In this document: positions 8,860 through 16,196 of the stretch, in pieces
How positions within the stretch are numbered: the first letter of the stretch is position 1
How the letters are laid out: each line of letters begins with the position of its first letter
Source of the DNA: Rhodosalinus sp046542825
GTDB taxonomy: Bacteria; Pseudomonadota; Alphaproteobacteria; Rhodobacterales; Rhodobacteraceae
Direction: 5' to 3'
DNA length: 64,000 nucleotides
Assembly: GCF_046542825.1 (NCBI RefSeq)
Contig: NZ_JBKHAQ010000001.1
Coordinates: 33,077 to 97,076, forward strand
Program-made: the position numbers and the translations under genes
The notes under the pieces: generated by a model
Database searches by the model: none
Told to the model about the DNA's origin: nothing
Seen by the model: the letters and a program-made list of their open reading frames with translations, nothing else

Positions 8860-10139
8860 CAGGCCTCTCCGTGGATGCGGCGCCCGCCGACCCAGGTGCC
8901 CAGCACCCGGCCCTGCAGCAATGCGCCGTCGTAGGGCGTGTTCTTCGATTTCGACTGCATCGTCCAGCGGTCCAGACGGAACGGCGCGTCGGGGTCGAAG
9001 AGCACGAGATCGGCGGGCGCGCCCGCGCGCAGGGTGCCTGCCTCCAGGCCCAGCCGGCGCGCGGGATTGAGCGCCAGCGCGCGGAAGAGCGCGGGCAGGT
9101 CCAGCGCGCCGGCGTGGTAGAGGCGCAGCGCGGCCGGCAGCAGCGTTTCCAGTCCCACGGCGCCGGGCGCGGCCTCTTCGAAGGGCAGGCGCTTGCTTTC
9201 CTCGTCCTGCGGCGTGTGCATCGAGCAGAGCAAGTCAATCAGCCCCGTGCGCAGCGCCTCGACCACCGACAGGCGATCTTCCTCCGACCGCAGCGGCGGG
9301 GTGAGCTTGAAGAAGGTGCGATAGTCCCCGACGTCGAGCTCGTTGAGGGTCAGGTGATGCACGCTGACGCCCGCGGTGACGTCGAAGCCGTTCGATTTCG
9401 CGCGCTCCAGCGCGGGCAGGGCGCGGGCGGTGGTGATCTGGTCGAAATGCACGCGCGCGCCGGTCATCTCCACCAGCGCAACATCGCGGTCGAGGCCCAT
9501 GCGCTCGGCCATCGGCGAGACGGCGGGCAGACCCTTGAGCGTGGCGAACTTGCCGCCGGTGGCCGCGGCCCCGCGCGACAGCCCCGGTTCCTGCGGGTGC
9601 AGGACGGCCAGCGCACCCAGCCCGCGGGCATAGGTCAGGGCGCGCGAGAGCACGCGCGCATCCGCCGTGACGCGGAAGGCATCGGTGAAAGCCACGGCGC
9701 CCGCGTCGCGCAGGAAGCCGATCTCGGTCATCTCGCGCCCCTCGCAGCCCTTGGTGAGCGCGGCCATGGGGTGGATGCGGACGCCACCCGCCTCGCCCGC
9801 GCGGCGGCGGACGAAATCCAGCGCCTCCGGCGTGTCGAGCGGCGGCAGCGTGTCGGGGCGGGTGATCAGCGTGGTGACGCCGCCCGCCGCGGCCGCGCGG
9901 CCCGCCGAGCGGAAGCTTTCCTTGTGCCGTTCGCCCGGCTCGCCGATCTTCACGCCCCAGTCCACGATGCCGGGGGCGAGGCAGCGGCCGCGCGCATCGA
10001 TCCGCTCATCGGCCCCGGGCGGGGCCTCTTCGCCGCTCAGGCCCGCGATCCGGCCGTCGCGGATCAGCAGCCAGCCGCGGGTCTCGCGCGCGGCCTCGGG
10101 GTCGATCAGGCGCGCGTTCTGGATCAGGATGGAGGTCAC
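8859..10139 (-). CDS. Dihydroorotase-like protein lacking catalytic metal ligands (PyrC'/PyrX type)
   Basis: A 426-residue amidohydrolase-fold protein related to dihydroorotase of pyrimidine synthesis. The frame is open upstream to 10667, but the GTG at 10139 overlaps the preceding stop (GTGA) and begins at the usual TSILIQNARLIDP strand. Canonical dihydroorotases have a metal-binding His-X-His before REPG; here the equivalent stretch is DWGVKIGEPG (residues 60-69) with no histidine. The usual catalytic DHAPH motif reads MHTPQ (307-311). Other parts of the fold (VSVHHLTLNE, FKLTPPLR, GLETLLP) are kept. Pseudomonas encodes an inactive PyrC' that is structurally required by aspartate transcarbamoylase; the position beside pyrB suggests the same role here. 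A separate active dihydroorotase would then be needed. Confidence 0.85.
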   Translation of the reverse strand: MTSILIQNARLIDPEAARETRGWLLIRDGRIAGLSGEEAPPGADERIDARGRCLAPGIVDWGVKIGEPGERHKESFRSAGRAAAAGGVTTLITRPDTLPPLDTPEALDFVRRRAGEAGGVRIHPMAALTKGCEGREMTEIGFLRDAGAVAFTDAFRVTADARVLSRALTYARGLGALAVLHPQEPGLSRGAAATGGKFATLKGLPAVSPMAERMGLDRDVALVEMTGARVHFDQITTARALPALERAKSNGFDVTAGVSVHHLTLNELDVGDYRTFFKLTPPLRSEEDRLSVVEALRTGLIDLLCSMHTPQDEESKRLPFEEAAPGAVGLETLLPAALRLYHAGALDLPALFRALALNPARRLGLEAGTLRAGAPADLVLFDPDAPFRLDRWTMQSKSKNTPYDGALLQGRVLGTWVGGRRIHGEA

Positions 10140-10525
10140 AGGGTCCTCCCCGCGGCCTGCCGGATCGCGGCGAGCACCGCCTCTCGGTCGGCGAGATACT
10201 TGATCAGGTGCTTGTCGCCGCCGCGCGTCACCACCTGTACGGCGCTGCCGAGGGGACGCAGGCGTTCGATCTGGTCCAGCGCCACGCGCCGCCCGCCGGG
10301 GCCGTGCAGCGCGCCGTCCTCGATGCGCCACTCGTGCCCCAGTTCCTCGGAGGCGAGATACCAGGCGCGGACGCCGACGGCGGCAAGGCCCGCGACGGCG
10401 CCGGTCCAGACATGCGGGTTTCCGATCGCCCAGAGCACGGCCATCGCGCCCGCCATCGCCAGCGCCGCCATCCAGGCGTGATCGCGGATGTAGGTGGCCC
10501 GGTCGGGGCGGAAGACCGTGCTCAT
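10136..10525 (-). CDS. Small membrane protein with PH-like domain, in the pyrB operon
   Basis: A 129-residue protein with two hydrophobic segments near the N-terminus (MAALAMAGAMAVLWAI and VWTGAVAGLAAVGVRAWYLA). A short beta-rich domain follows (HEWRIEDGALHGPGGRRVALDQIERLRPLGSAVQVVT), resembling the bacterial PH-like domain of YdbS/YdbT-type membrane proteins. Both ends overlap neighbours by 4 bp: ATGA with the upstream gene and GTGA with the dihydroorotase-like gene. Function unknown; a membrane-anchoring role near the PyrB complex is speculation. Confidence 0.7.
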   Translation of the reverse strand: MSTVFRPDRATYIRDHAWMAALAMAGAMAVLWAIGNPHVWTGAVAGLAAVGVRAWYLASEELGHEWRIEDGALHGPGGRRVALDQIERLRPLGSAVQVVTRGGDKHLIKYLADREAVLAAIRQAAGRTL

Positions 10526-11079
10526 CTGCCGCCCCCCAGCACCACCGCGGCGACGAGGAGCGCCAGCACCAAAAGCGCCAGAAGCGCCAGAACCGGCGAT
10601 GTGCGCCGCGCGGGCGGGGGCGGGACCGGCGCGGGCGAGATCGTTCCGTGGCCGGACCCGGACCCAAGCGCGATGCGCGGGGTCTGGCCCCCTTCCTCGG
10701 TCAGCCGCGCGACGAGCCGCAGGGGCGCGCGCACCTCCAGCCGTTGCGGCTTGCCGCCGAAGGCGCTGGACATGGTCACGGCCACATGGCCCGTGAGCGC
10801 GTCGAGCCGGCCGCGCAGCGACGCGAGTTCGTCCTCGGGGAGTCCGTAGCCTTCGGCGAGATAGGTGGACAGCGACATCGCGCCCAGGTCGGCCACGCGG
10901 ATCACCTCGGCATAGGTGCGGTCGAAGGGATCGGCGCCCAGCGCGCGGGCGAGCGGGTCGTCGCCCTCGTCGGAGCCTTCGGGCGCGCGCCAGCGCTCCG
11001 CCTCCGCTTCGGGCAGATCGAGGGCGAAGACGCGGATCACGCCGGCCTCGTGCGCGGGCAGGTCGATGGGCTCGCTCAT
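10522..11079 (-). CDS. Hypothetical tail-anchored membrane protein between pyrB and pyrC'
   Basis: A 185-residue protein I do not recognise. An acidic soluble N-terminal region (about 1-145) contains LSTYLAEGYGLPEDELASLRGRLDAL. A proline-rich linker follows (PAPVPPPPARR), then a single very hydrophobic C-terminal helix (SPVLALLALLVLALLVAAVVL), the pattern of a tail-anchored protein facing the cytoplasm. Its ATG overlaps the pyrB stop and its stop overlaps the next start, both by 4 bp, so its production is probably tied to PyrB. It could tether the ATCase complex to the membrane; that is inference. Confidence 0.7.
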   Translation of the reverse strand: MSEPIDLPAHEAGVIRVFALDLPEAEAERWRAPEGSDEGDDPLARALGADPFDRTYAEVIRVADLGAMSLSTYLAEGYGLPEDELASLRGRLDALTGHVAVTMSSAFGGKPQRLEVRAPLRLVARLTEEGGQTPRIALGSGSGHGTISPAPVPPPPARRTSPVLALLALLVLALLVAAVVLGGGR

Positions 11080-12026
11080 GCCGTGACCTCGGCCGCGGCC
11101 TCGCGCCAGTTGCGGGCGAGCAGATGCATCGCCGCCATGCGCACGGCCACGCCCATCTCGACCTGATCGCGGATCACCGAGCGGTTGATGTCGTCGGCAA
11201 GCGTGCCGTCGATCTCGACCCCGCGGTTCATCGGGCCGGGGTGCATCACGATGGCGTCAGGTTTCGCATGCGTGAGCTTGTCGTGGTCGAGCCCGTAGCG
11301 GTGGTAATACTCGCGCTCGGACGGGACGAAGCCGCCGTCCATCCGCTCGCGCTGGAGCCGCAGCATCATCACCACGTCGACGTCGCGCAGGCCCTCCTCC
11401 ATGTCGCCAAAGACCTCGACGCCGAAGGCGTCGATGCCCGCGGGCAGCAGGGTGGGCGGCGCGATCAGCCGGATGCGGTTTTCCATGCGGTTGAGCAGCA
11501 GGATGTTCGACCGCGCGACGCGGGAATGCGCGATATCGCCGCAGATCGCGACCGACAGGCGGTGCAGCCGCCCCTTCGCCCGGCGGATGGTGAGCGCGTC
11601 GAGCAGCGCCTGCGTGGGATGTTCGTGCCGGCCGTCGCCCGCGTTCAGCACCGCGCAGGTGACCTTTTCGGCCAGCAGATTCACCGCGCCCGACTGCGGG
11701 TGCCGCACCACCAGCAGGTCGGGCCGCATGGCGTTGAGCGTGGTCGCGGTGTCGATCAGCGTCTCGCCCTTCTTCAGCGAACTGGCCTGCATCGCCATGT
11801 TCATCACGTCCGCGCCCAGTCGCTTGCCTGCCAGCTCGAAGCTGGCCTGGGTGCGGGTGGAGGCCTCGAAGAACATGTTGATCTGCGTGGCGCCGGCAAG
11901 CGCGTCTGCGTGGCGGGCGGGCTGGCGATTGAAGGCGACGTAGCTGTCGGCGAGGTCGAGAATCTCGGTGATCGCGGCGGGGCTGAGCGGCTCGATGCCC
12001 AGAAGATGTCGGTCGGTGAAGCCCAT
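11076..12026 (-). CDS. pyrB: Aspartate carbamoyltransferase catalytic subunit
   Basis: Condenses carbamoyl phosphate with aspartate, the committed step of UMP synthesis. The 316-residue protein has the carbamoyl-phosphate loop FEASTRTQASFE, the HPTQALLD motif and the C-terminal VMHPGPMNRGVEI signature. The frame extends to 12080, but the ATG at 12026 gives the normal N-terminus (MGFTDRHLLGIEPLSP) and is preceded by an AGAGGG ribosome-binding site. It heads a five-gene coupled operon ending in plsY. No pyrI regulatory subunit is visible. Confidence 0.97.
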   Translation of the reverse strand: MGFTDRHLLGIEPLSPAAITEILDLADSYVAFNRQPARHADALAGATQINMFFEASTRTQASFELAGKRLGADVMNMAMQASSLKKGETLIDTATTLNAMRPDLLVVRHPQSGAVNLLAEKVTCAVLNAGDGRHEHPTQALLDALTIRRAKGRLHRLSVAICGDIAHSRVARSNILLLNRMENRIRLIAPPTLLPAGIDAFGVEVFGDMEEGLRDVDVVMMLRLQRERMDGGFVPSEREYYHRYGLDHDKLTHAKPDAIVMHPGPMNRGVEIDGTLADDINRSVIRDQVEMGVAVRMAAMHLLARNWREAAAEVTA

Positions 12027-12117
12027 GCGCGCCCTCTTCGCCGCTGGCGTCGGTATAGGACCCGCGACGGGGCGGGGCAAGGCGCGGCTGTGCCGCGCGG
12101 GTGGCGGTCAGGGAGAT

Positions 12118-12180
12118 GAATTTTCGATCGAAAATTCTTCGGACGGGCTGCTTCCGAAAAATCTTCGCAGAAGATTTTTC
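12118..12180. repeat. AT-rich palindromes in the pyrB-udg divergent gap (class A element)
   Basis: A perfect 20-bp palindrome GAATTTTCGATCGAAAATTC (12118-12137) is followed by a hairpin with 11-bp arms GAAAAATCTTC (12156-12166) and GAAGATTTTTC (12170-12180). These are strikingly AT-rich against GC-rich surroundings and share the TTCGATCGAA core with the pair at 59647-59737. They lie between divergent start codons, so they could be regulatory sites or mobile miniature repeats. Confidence 0.8.
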
Positions 12181-12240
12181 TTCGCGCGCACCACCTGCGG
12201 CGGGCTGGCGGCCTCTTGCCGCGCGCACTACTCTCGGATC

Positions 12241-13029
12241 ATGGAGTCCGCGATCGACTGGCACACCGCGAAGGCCCTGCTGGAATGGCAGGTCGAGCTC
12301 GGCGCGACCGAGGCCATCGGCGATGCGCCGGTGGATCGCTTCGCGGAGGCGGAGGCGGCGGCGCAGGCCGCTGCCGCCGCGCAGGAGGCGCCCGTCGCCA
12401 CGCCTCAGTCCGCCGGGGCACGGACGGACCCCGTGGCAGAGGCGGAGGCCGCGGCGCGCGGCGCCGCGGATCTCGATGCCTTGCGCGCGGCGCTTGCGGC
12501 CTATCCGCATTGTGCGCTGAAGCAGGGCGCGCGCAGCCTTGTCTTCGCCGACGGGCGGGCGGGCGCGCGGGTGATGATCGTGGGCGAGGCGCCCGGACGC
12601 GAGGAGGATCTGGAGGGGCGGCCCTTCGTCGGGCGGGCCGGCAGGCTGCTGGACCGGATGCTTGCCGCCATCGGCCTCGACCGCGCAGCCGCGGCGCCCG
12701 AAGGCTCGGTCTACATCACCAACGTCCTGCCCTGGCGCCCGCCGCGCAACCGCGAGCCCACGGCGGAGGAGACGGCGATGATGCTGCCCTTCCTGCGCCG
12801 GCACATCGCGCTTGCCGCGCCGGAGGTGCTGGTCGTGATGGGCAATTCCAGCGCGCAGGCGCTGCTGGGCCGCAGGGGCATCACCCGGCTGCGCGGGCAG
12901 TGGGACGAGGCGCTGGGCCTGCCCGCGCTGCCGATGCTGCATCCCGCCTACCTGCTGCGCAATCCGCACGCCAGGCGCATGGCCTGGGAGGACATGCTGA
13001 CGCTCGCCGCGCGGCTGGAGGGCGCATGA
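12241..13029 (+). CDS. Uracil-DNA glycosylase, family 4-like
   Basis: Removes uracil from DNA to start base-excision repair. The 262-residue protein has the family motifs GEAPGREEDLEGRPFVG and HPAYLLRNP. An alanine-rich N-terminal region (about 38-85) precedes the catalytic domain. The iron-sulphur cysteines of classic family 4 enzymes are mostly absent: the KCRPP position reads PWRPP, and the later cysteine position reads AMMLPFL. The ATG at 12241 was chosen over upstream extensions because it starts the conserved helix. The gene overlaps the LysE-family gene by 4 bp. Confidence 0.88.
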   Translation: MESAIDWHTAKALLEWQVELGATEAIGDAPVDRFAEAEAAAQAAAAAQEAPVATPQSAGARTDPVAEAEAAARGAADLDALRAALAAYPHCALKQGARSLVFADGRAGARVMIVGEAPGREEDLEGRPFVGRAGRLLDRMLAAIGLDRAAAAPEGSVYITNVLPWRPPRNREPTAEETAMMLPFLRRHIALAAPEVLVVMGNSSAQALLGRRGITRLRGQWDEALGLPALPMLHPAYLLRNPHARRMAWEDMLTLAARLEGA

Positions 13030-13652
13030 TCGACCCGCTCGTCCTGCTGGCTTTCCTGCCGGCCGCGCTTGCGCTGAACCTGACGCCGGGGGCGGACATG
13101 ATGTTCGCGCTGGCGCAGGGGCTGTCGGGTGGACGCCGCGCGGCGCTCGGCGCCGCGGCCGGCATCTCCGCCGGCGTCATGCTGCATGCCCTCGCGGCGG
13201 GGCTGGGCCTTGCCGCGCTGATCGCGGCGCATCCCGCCGCGCTGGAGGCGATCCGCTGGCTGGGCGCGGGGTATCTGCTGTGGCTGGCAGTTCAGGTGTT
13301 GCGCCGCCCGCCGGCGCAGGTCAGCGCCGCTGCCATGCCGGCGGCGCGCGCCTTTCGGGCGGGGCTTGCGGTGAACCTGCTGAACCCGAAGGTCATCCTT
13401 TTCACGCTGGCCTTCCTGCCGCAGTTCGTGCGCCCCGCCGAGGGCGCGATCCTGGCGCAGTTCCTGATCCTTGGCGGGCTGCTGGCGCTGGGCGGCCTTC
13501 TGGTCAACGGGGCGGTCGGCCTGTCGGCAGGCAGGGCCGCCGCCCGTCTCGTGCGGGCGCCGCGCGCGCGGCGGATCGCCGCCCTGGTCTCTGCCGGCAT
13601 CTTCGGGGCGCTTGCACTGCGCCTTGTCCTTGGCGCAAGGTCCGCAGCATGA
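13026..13652 (+). CDS. LysE/RhtB family exporter
   Basis: A 208-residue inner-membrane protein with about six hydrophobic helices and the family signature NLTPGADMMFALAQG near the N-terminus and NLLNPKVILFTLAFLPQF in the middle. Members export amino acids or related metabolites; the substrate cannot be read from sequence. It is coupled by 4-bp ATGA overlaps to the glycosylase upstream and moaB downstream. Confidence 0.92.
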   Translation: MIDPLVLLAFLPAALALNLTPGADMMFALAQGLSGGRRAALGAAAGISAGVMLHALAAGLGLAALIAAHPAALEAIRWLGAGYLLWLAVQVLRRPPAQVSAAAMPAARAFRAGLAVNLLNPKVILFTLAFLPQFVRPAEGAILAQFLILGGLLALGGLLVNGAVGLSAGRAAARLVRAPRARRIAALVSAGIFGALALRLVLGARSAA

Positions 13653-14191
13653 GCCGCATCGACCAGTCGCGCGAGTTCCTGCCCGTTCGCATTGCCGTGC
13701 TGACCGTGAGCGACACGCGCACGCCGGAGGACGACCGCTCGGGCGCCGCCCTGGTGGAGCGGATCGAGCAGGCGCGGCACGTCCTGGCAGACCGCCGCAT
13801 CCTGCCCGACGAGCGCGAGATGATCGCGGAGCAGCTTCGCCGCTGGGTGGCCGACCCGGACATCGACGTCGTGCTGACGACCGGCGGGACAGGCCTCACC
13901 GGCCGCGACGTGACGGTGGAGGCGCACCGCGACGTCTACGAAAAGGAGATCGATGCCTTCGGCACGATCTTCGCGCTGGTCTCCTGGCAGAAGATCGGCA
14001 CCTCCGCGGTGCAGAGCCGCGCGACGGCCGGGGTGGCGGGGGGCACCTATCTCTTCGCGCTGCCGGGCAGCCCCTCGGCCTGCCGCGATGCCTGGGACGC
14101 GATCCTTGGCCCGCAGTTCGACTATCGCCACAGGCCCTGCAACTTCGTCGAGATCCTGCCGCGGCTCGACGAGCACCGCCGCCGAAAGTGA
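13649..14191 (+). CDS. moaB: Molybdenum cofactor biosynthesis protein B
   Basis: MoaB/MogA-family protein of molybdopterin synthesis, related to the enzyme that adenylates molybdopterin before Mo insertion. The 180-residue protein carries the conserved TTGGTGLTGRDVT loop and the GSPSACRDAW segment. It lies in a run of overlapping genes (udg, lysE, moaB, nudix). Molybdopterin is needed by the xanthine dehydrogenase encoded 39 kb downstream. Confidence 0.95.
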   Translation: MSRIDQSREFLPVRIAVLTVSDTRTPEDDRSGAALVERIEQARHVLADRRILPDEREMIAEQLRRWVADPDIDVVLTTGGTGLTGRDVTVEAHRDVYEKEIDAFGTIFALVSWQKIGTSAVQSRATAGVAGGTYLFALPGSPSACRDAWDAILGPQFDYRHRPCNFVEILPRLDEHRRRK

Positions 14192-14625
14192 GCGGGTTCC
14201 GCAGGCTGGGTGCCCTGCCCGAGGCGGAGGGCTGGCAGGGCGCGCTGGTCATGGCGCAGGACGGCGCGGGCCGCGTGCTGATGCAGTTGCGCGACGACCG
14301 TCCCGACATCGCAGCGCCCGGGCACTGGGGGCTCTTCGGCGGCGGCGTCGAGCCGGGCGAGAAACTGGTCGAAGCCGCGGTGCGCGAATTCCGGGAAGAG
14401 ACGGGCGTCTGGCTGTCGGAGCATGAACTGGCGCCGCTGGTGCGGGTGCCCTCCCACGCGCGCGCCGACGGGGTGCTCTATGTCTTCCATACCGACCGGC
14501 GGGTCGCGCCGGGCGATCTGCGGCTGGGCGAAGGGGCGGGTTTCGCCTTTCTCACTCCGGCGCAGCTTCTGCGTTTCGACGTGATCGAGCCGTTGCGCCC
14601 GCTCTTTGCGGAAATGTTCGACTGA
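14188..14625 (+). CDS. NUDIX hydrolase
   Basis: A 145-residue NUDIX-domain protein that should hydrolyse a nucleoside diphosphate linked to another moiety. The NUDIX box is complete: GVEPGEKLVEAAVREFREET followed by Gly-Val, giving the spacing GX5EX7REUXEEXGU. The start is GTG at 14188, overlapping the moaB stop by 4 bp. Substrate unknown. Confidence 0.92.
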   Translation: MSGFRRLGALPEAEGWQGALVMAQDGAGRVLMQLRDDRPDIAAPGHWGLFGGGVEPGEKLVEAAVREFREETGVWLSEHELAPLVRVPSHARADGVLYVFHTDRRVAPGDLRLGEGAGFAFLTPAQLLRFDVIEPLRPLFAEMFD

Positions 14626-14734
14626 GCGCGACGGAAGGGCGCATCCGTGACGCAGGAACCGCGCGGGCTTGGGGATTCCCCGGGGGCTGCCTATCTGCCT
14701 ATTCTGGCCCGGCAGGGCCGCACGAGGGGGATGG

Positions 14735-16192
14735 ATGCGATTTCTCAGACAGAGCGTCACGGGCCTGTTCCTGGTGGCCGCGGCGCTGGGCCTTCTGGTC
14801 TATGCCGGGCTGTCGCTGCAAGGCGCGGTGCAGGAGCGCATGGCGCAGGAGCCGCGCGTGCCGCAGGTGCGCGAGCGGGTCTTTGCCGTCGACGTGGTGC
14901 GCGCGGAGGCGGGCACCGAGACGCCGGTCCTGTCCGCCTTCGGCGAGGTGCAGAGCCGCCGCATGCTGGAGCTGCGGGCCGCGGCTGCGGGCCGTGTCGT
15001 CGCGCTGTCGGACGACTTCGTCGAAGGTGGCCAGGTCGCGGCGGGCGAGGTGCTGCTGCGCCTCGACCCGGCCGAGGCGCAGGCGGCGTTCGATCGCGCG
15101 CGCGCCGATCTGATGGATGCCGAGGCCGAGGCGCGGGAGGCCGAGCGCGCCCTGGGCCTCGCGCGGGACGAACTGGCGGCGGCGCGCGATCAGGCCGATC
15201 TGCGCGAACGCGCGCTGGCGCGGCAGAGGGACCTCGCCGGTCGCGGCGTGGGCACGGCGGCGACGGTCGAGACGGCGGAACTGGCGGCCTCCTCGGCGCG
15301 GCAGGCGGTGGTCGCGCGGCGGCAGGCCGAGGCGCAGGCCGAGGCGCGCGTGGCTCAGGCCGCCACCCGGATCACCCGCAGCCGCATCGCGCTTGGGGAT
15401 GCGGAGCGGCGGCTGGACGACACCGTGCTGCGCGCGGGGTTCGACGGAACGCTGGCCGATGTCGCGGCGATCGAGGGCGGGCTCGTGTCGCTCAACGAAC
15501 GGCTCGCGCGGCTGATCGACGCCGAGGCGCTCGAGGTCGCCTTCCGCGTCTCGACGACGCAATATGCCCGCCTGCTCGATGCGGAGGGCAGGTTGCGGCC
15601 CGCGCCGGTGGAGGTGCGGCTCGACGTCTTCGGCACCGACCTGTTGGCACGGGGCCAGCTCGAACGCGACAGCGCGGCGGTCGGCGAGGGACAGTCCGGC
15701 AGGCTGATCTTCGCCCGGCTCGAGGCGGCGCGCGGCTTCAAGCCCGGCGATTTCGTCACCGTGCAAATCGAGGAGCCGCCGCTGGAACGCGTCGTGCGAC
15801 TGCCCGCCGCCGCGCTCGATTCGGGGGGCGACGTGCTGGTGGTGGGGCCGGACGACCGTCTGGAGGCGATGTCCGTCACCCTGCTGCGACGGCAGGGCGA
15901 CGAGGTGCTGGTGCGCGCCCCGGGCCTCGACGGGCGGCAGGTGGTGGCGGCGCGGACGCCTCTGCTCGGCCCCGGCGTGGAGGTGCGCCCGCTTGAGGGC
16001 GAAATCGCGAAGGATGCGGCGCCCGAGCCGATGCTGGAGCTGAGCGAAGAGCGCCGCGCGCGGCTTGTGGCCTTCATCGAGGGCAGCCGGCAGATGCCGG
16101 ACGACGCCAAGGCGCGGATCCTCGCGCGGCTTGCCGAGCCCGAGGTGCCCGCCCGGATGGTCGAGCGGATCGAATCGCGGATGGGGGGCTGA
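14735..16192 (+). CDS. RND efflux periplasmic adaptor (membrane fusion protein)
   Basis: A 485-residue HlyD/AcrA-family adaptor linking an inner-membrane RND pump to an outer-membrane channel. An N-terminal membrane anchor (VTGLFLVAAALGLLVYAGL) is followed by a lipoyl-type strand region. A long Ala/Glu/Arg-rich coiled coil runs from about residue 115 to 235, then a beta-barrel region. The ATG at 14735 has GAGGGGG just upstream. The C-terminal tail is rich in short helices. It pairs with the RND permease beginning 4 bp downstream; no outer-membrane TolC-type gene is in the operon. Confidence 0.9.
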   Translation: MRFLRQSVTGLFLVAAALGLLVYAGLSLQGAVQERMAQEPRVPQVRERVFAVDVVRAEAGTETPVLSAFGEVQSRRMLELRAAAAGRVVALSDDFVEGGQVAAGEVLLRLDPAEAQAAFDRARADLMDAEAEAREAERALGLARDELAAARDQADLRERALARQRDLAGRGVGTAATVETAELAASSARQAVVARRQAEAQAEARVAQAATRITRSRIALGDAERRLDDTVLRAGFDGTLADVAAIEGGLVSLNERLARLIDAEALEVAFRVSTTQYARLLDAEGRLRPAPVEVRLDVFGTDLLARGQLERDSAAVGEGQSGRLIFARLEAARGFKPGDFVTVQIEEPPLERVVRLPAAALDSGGDVLVVGPDDRLEAMSVTLLRRQGDEVLVRAPGLDGRQVVAARTPLLGPGVEVRPLEGEIAKDAAPEPMLELSEERRARLVAFIEGSRQMPDDAKARILARLAEPEVPARMVERIESRMGG

Positions 16193-16196
16193 GCGC

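Noticed and set aside
10140..10667. N-terminal extension of the dihydroorotase-like protein to 602 residues
   Set aside because: The upstream part is an out-of-frame reading of the small membrane-protein genes; the GTG at 10139 with a 4-bp overlap is the natural start.
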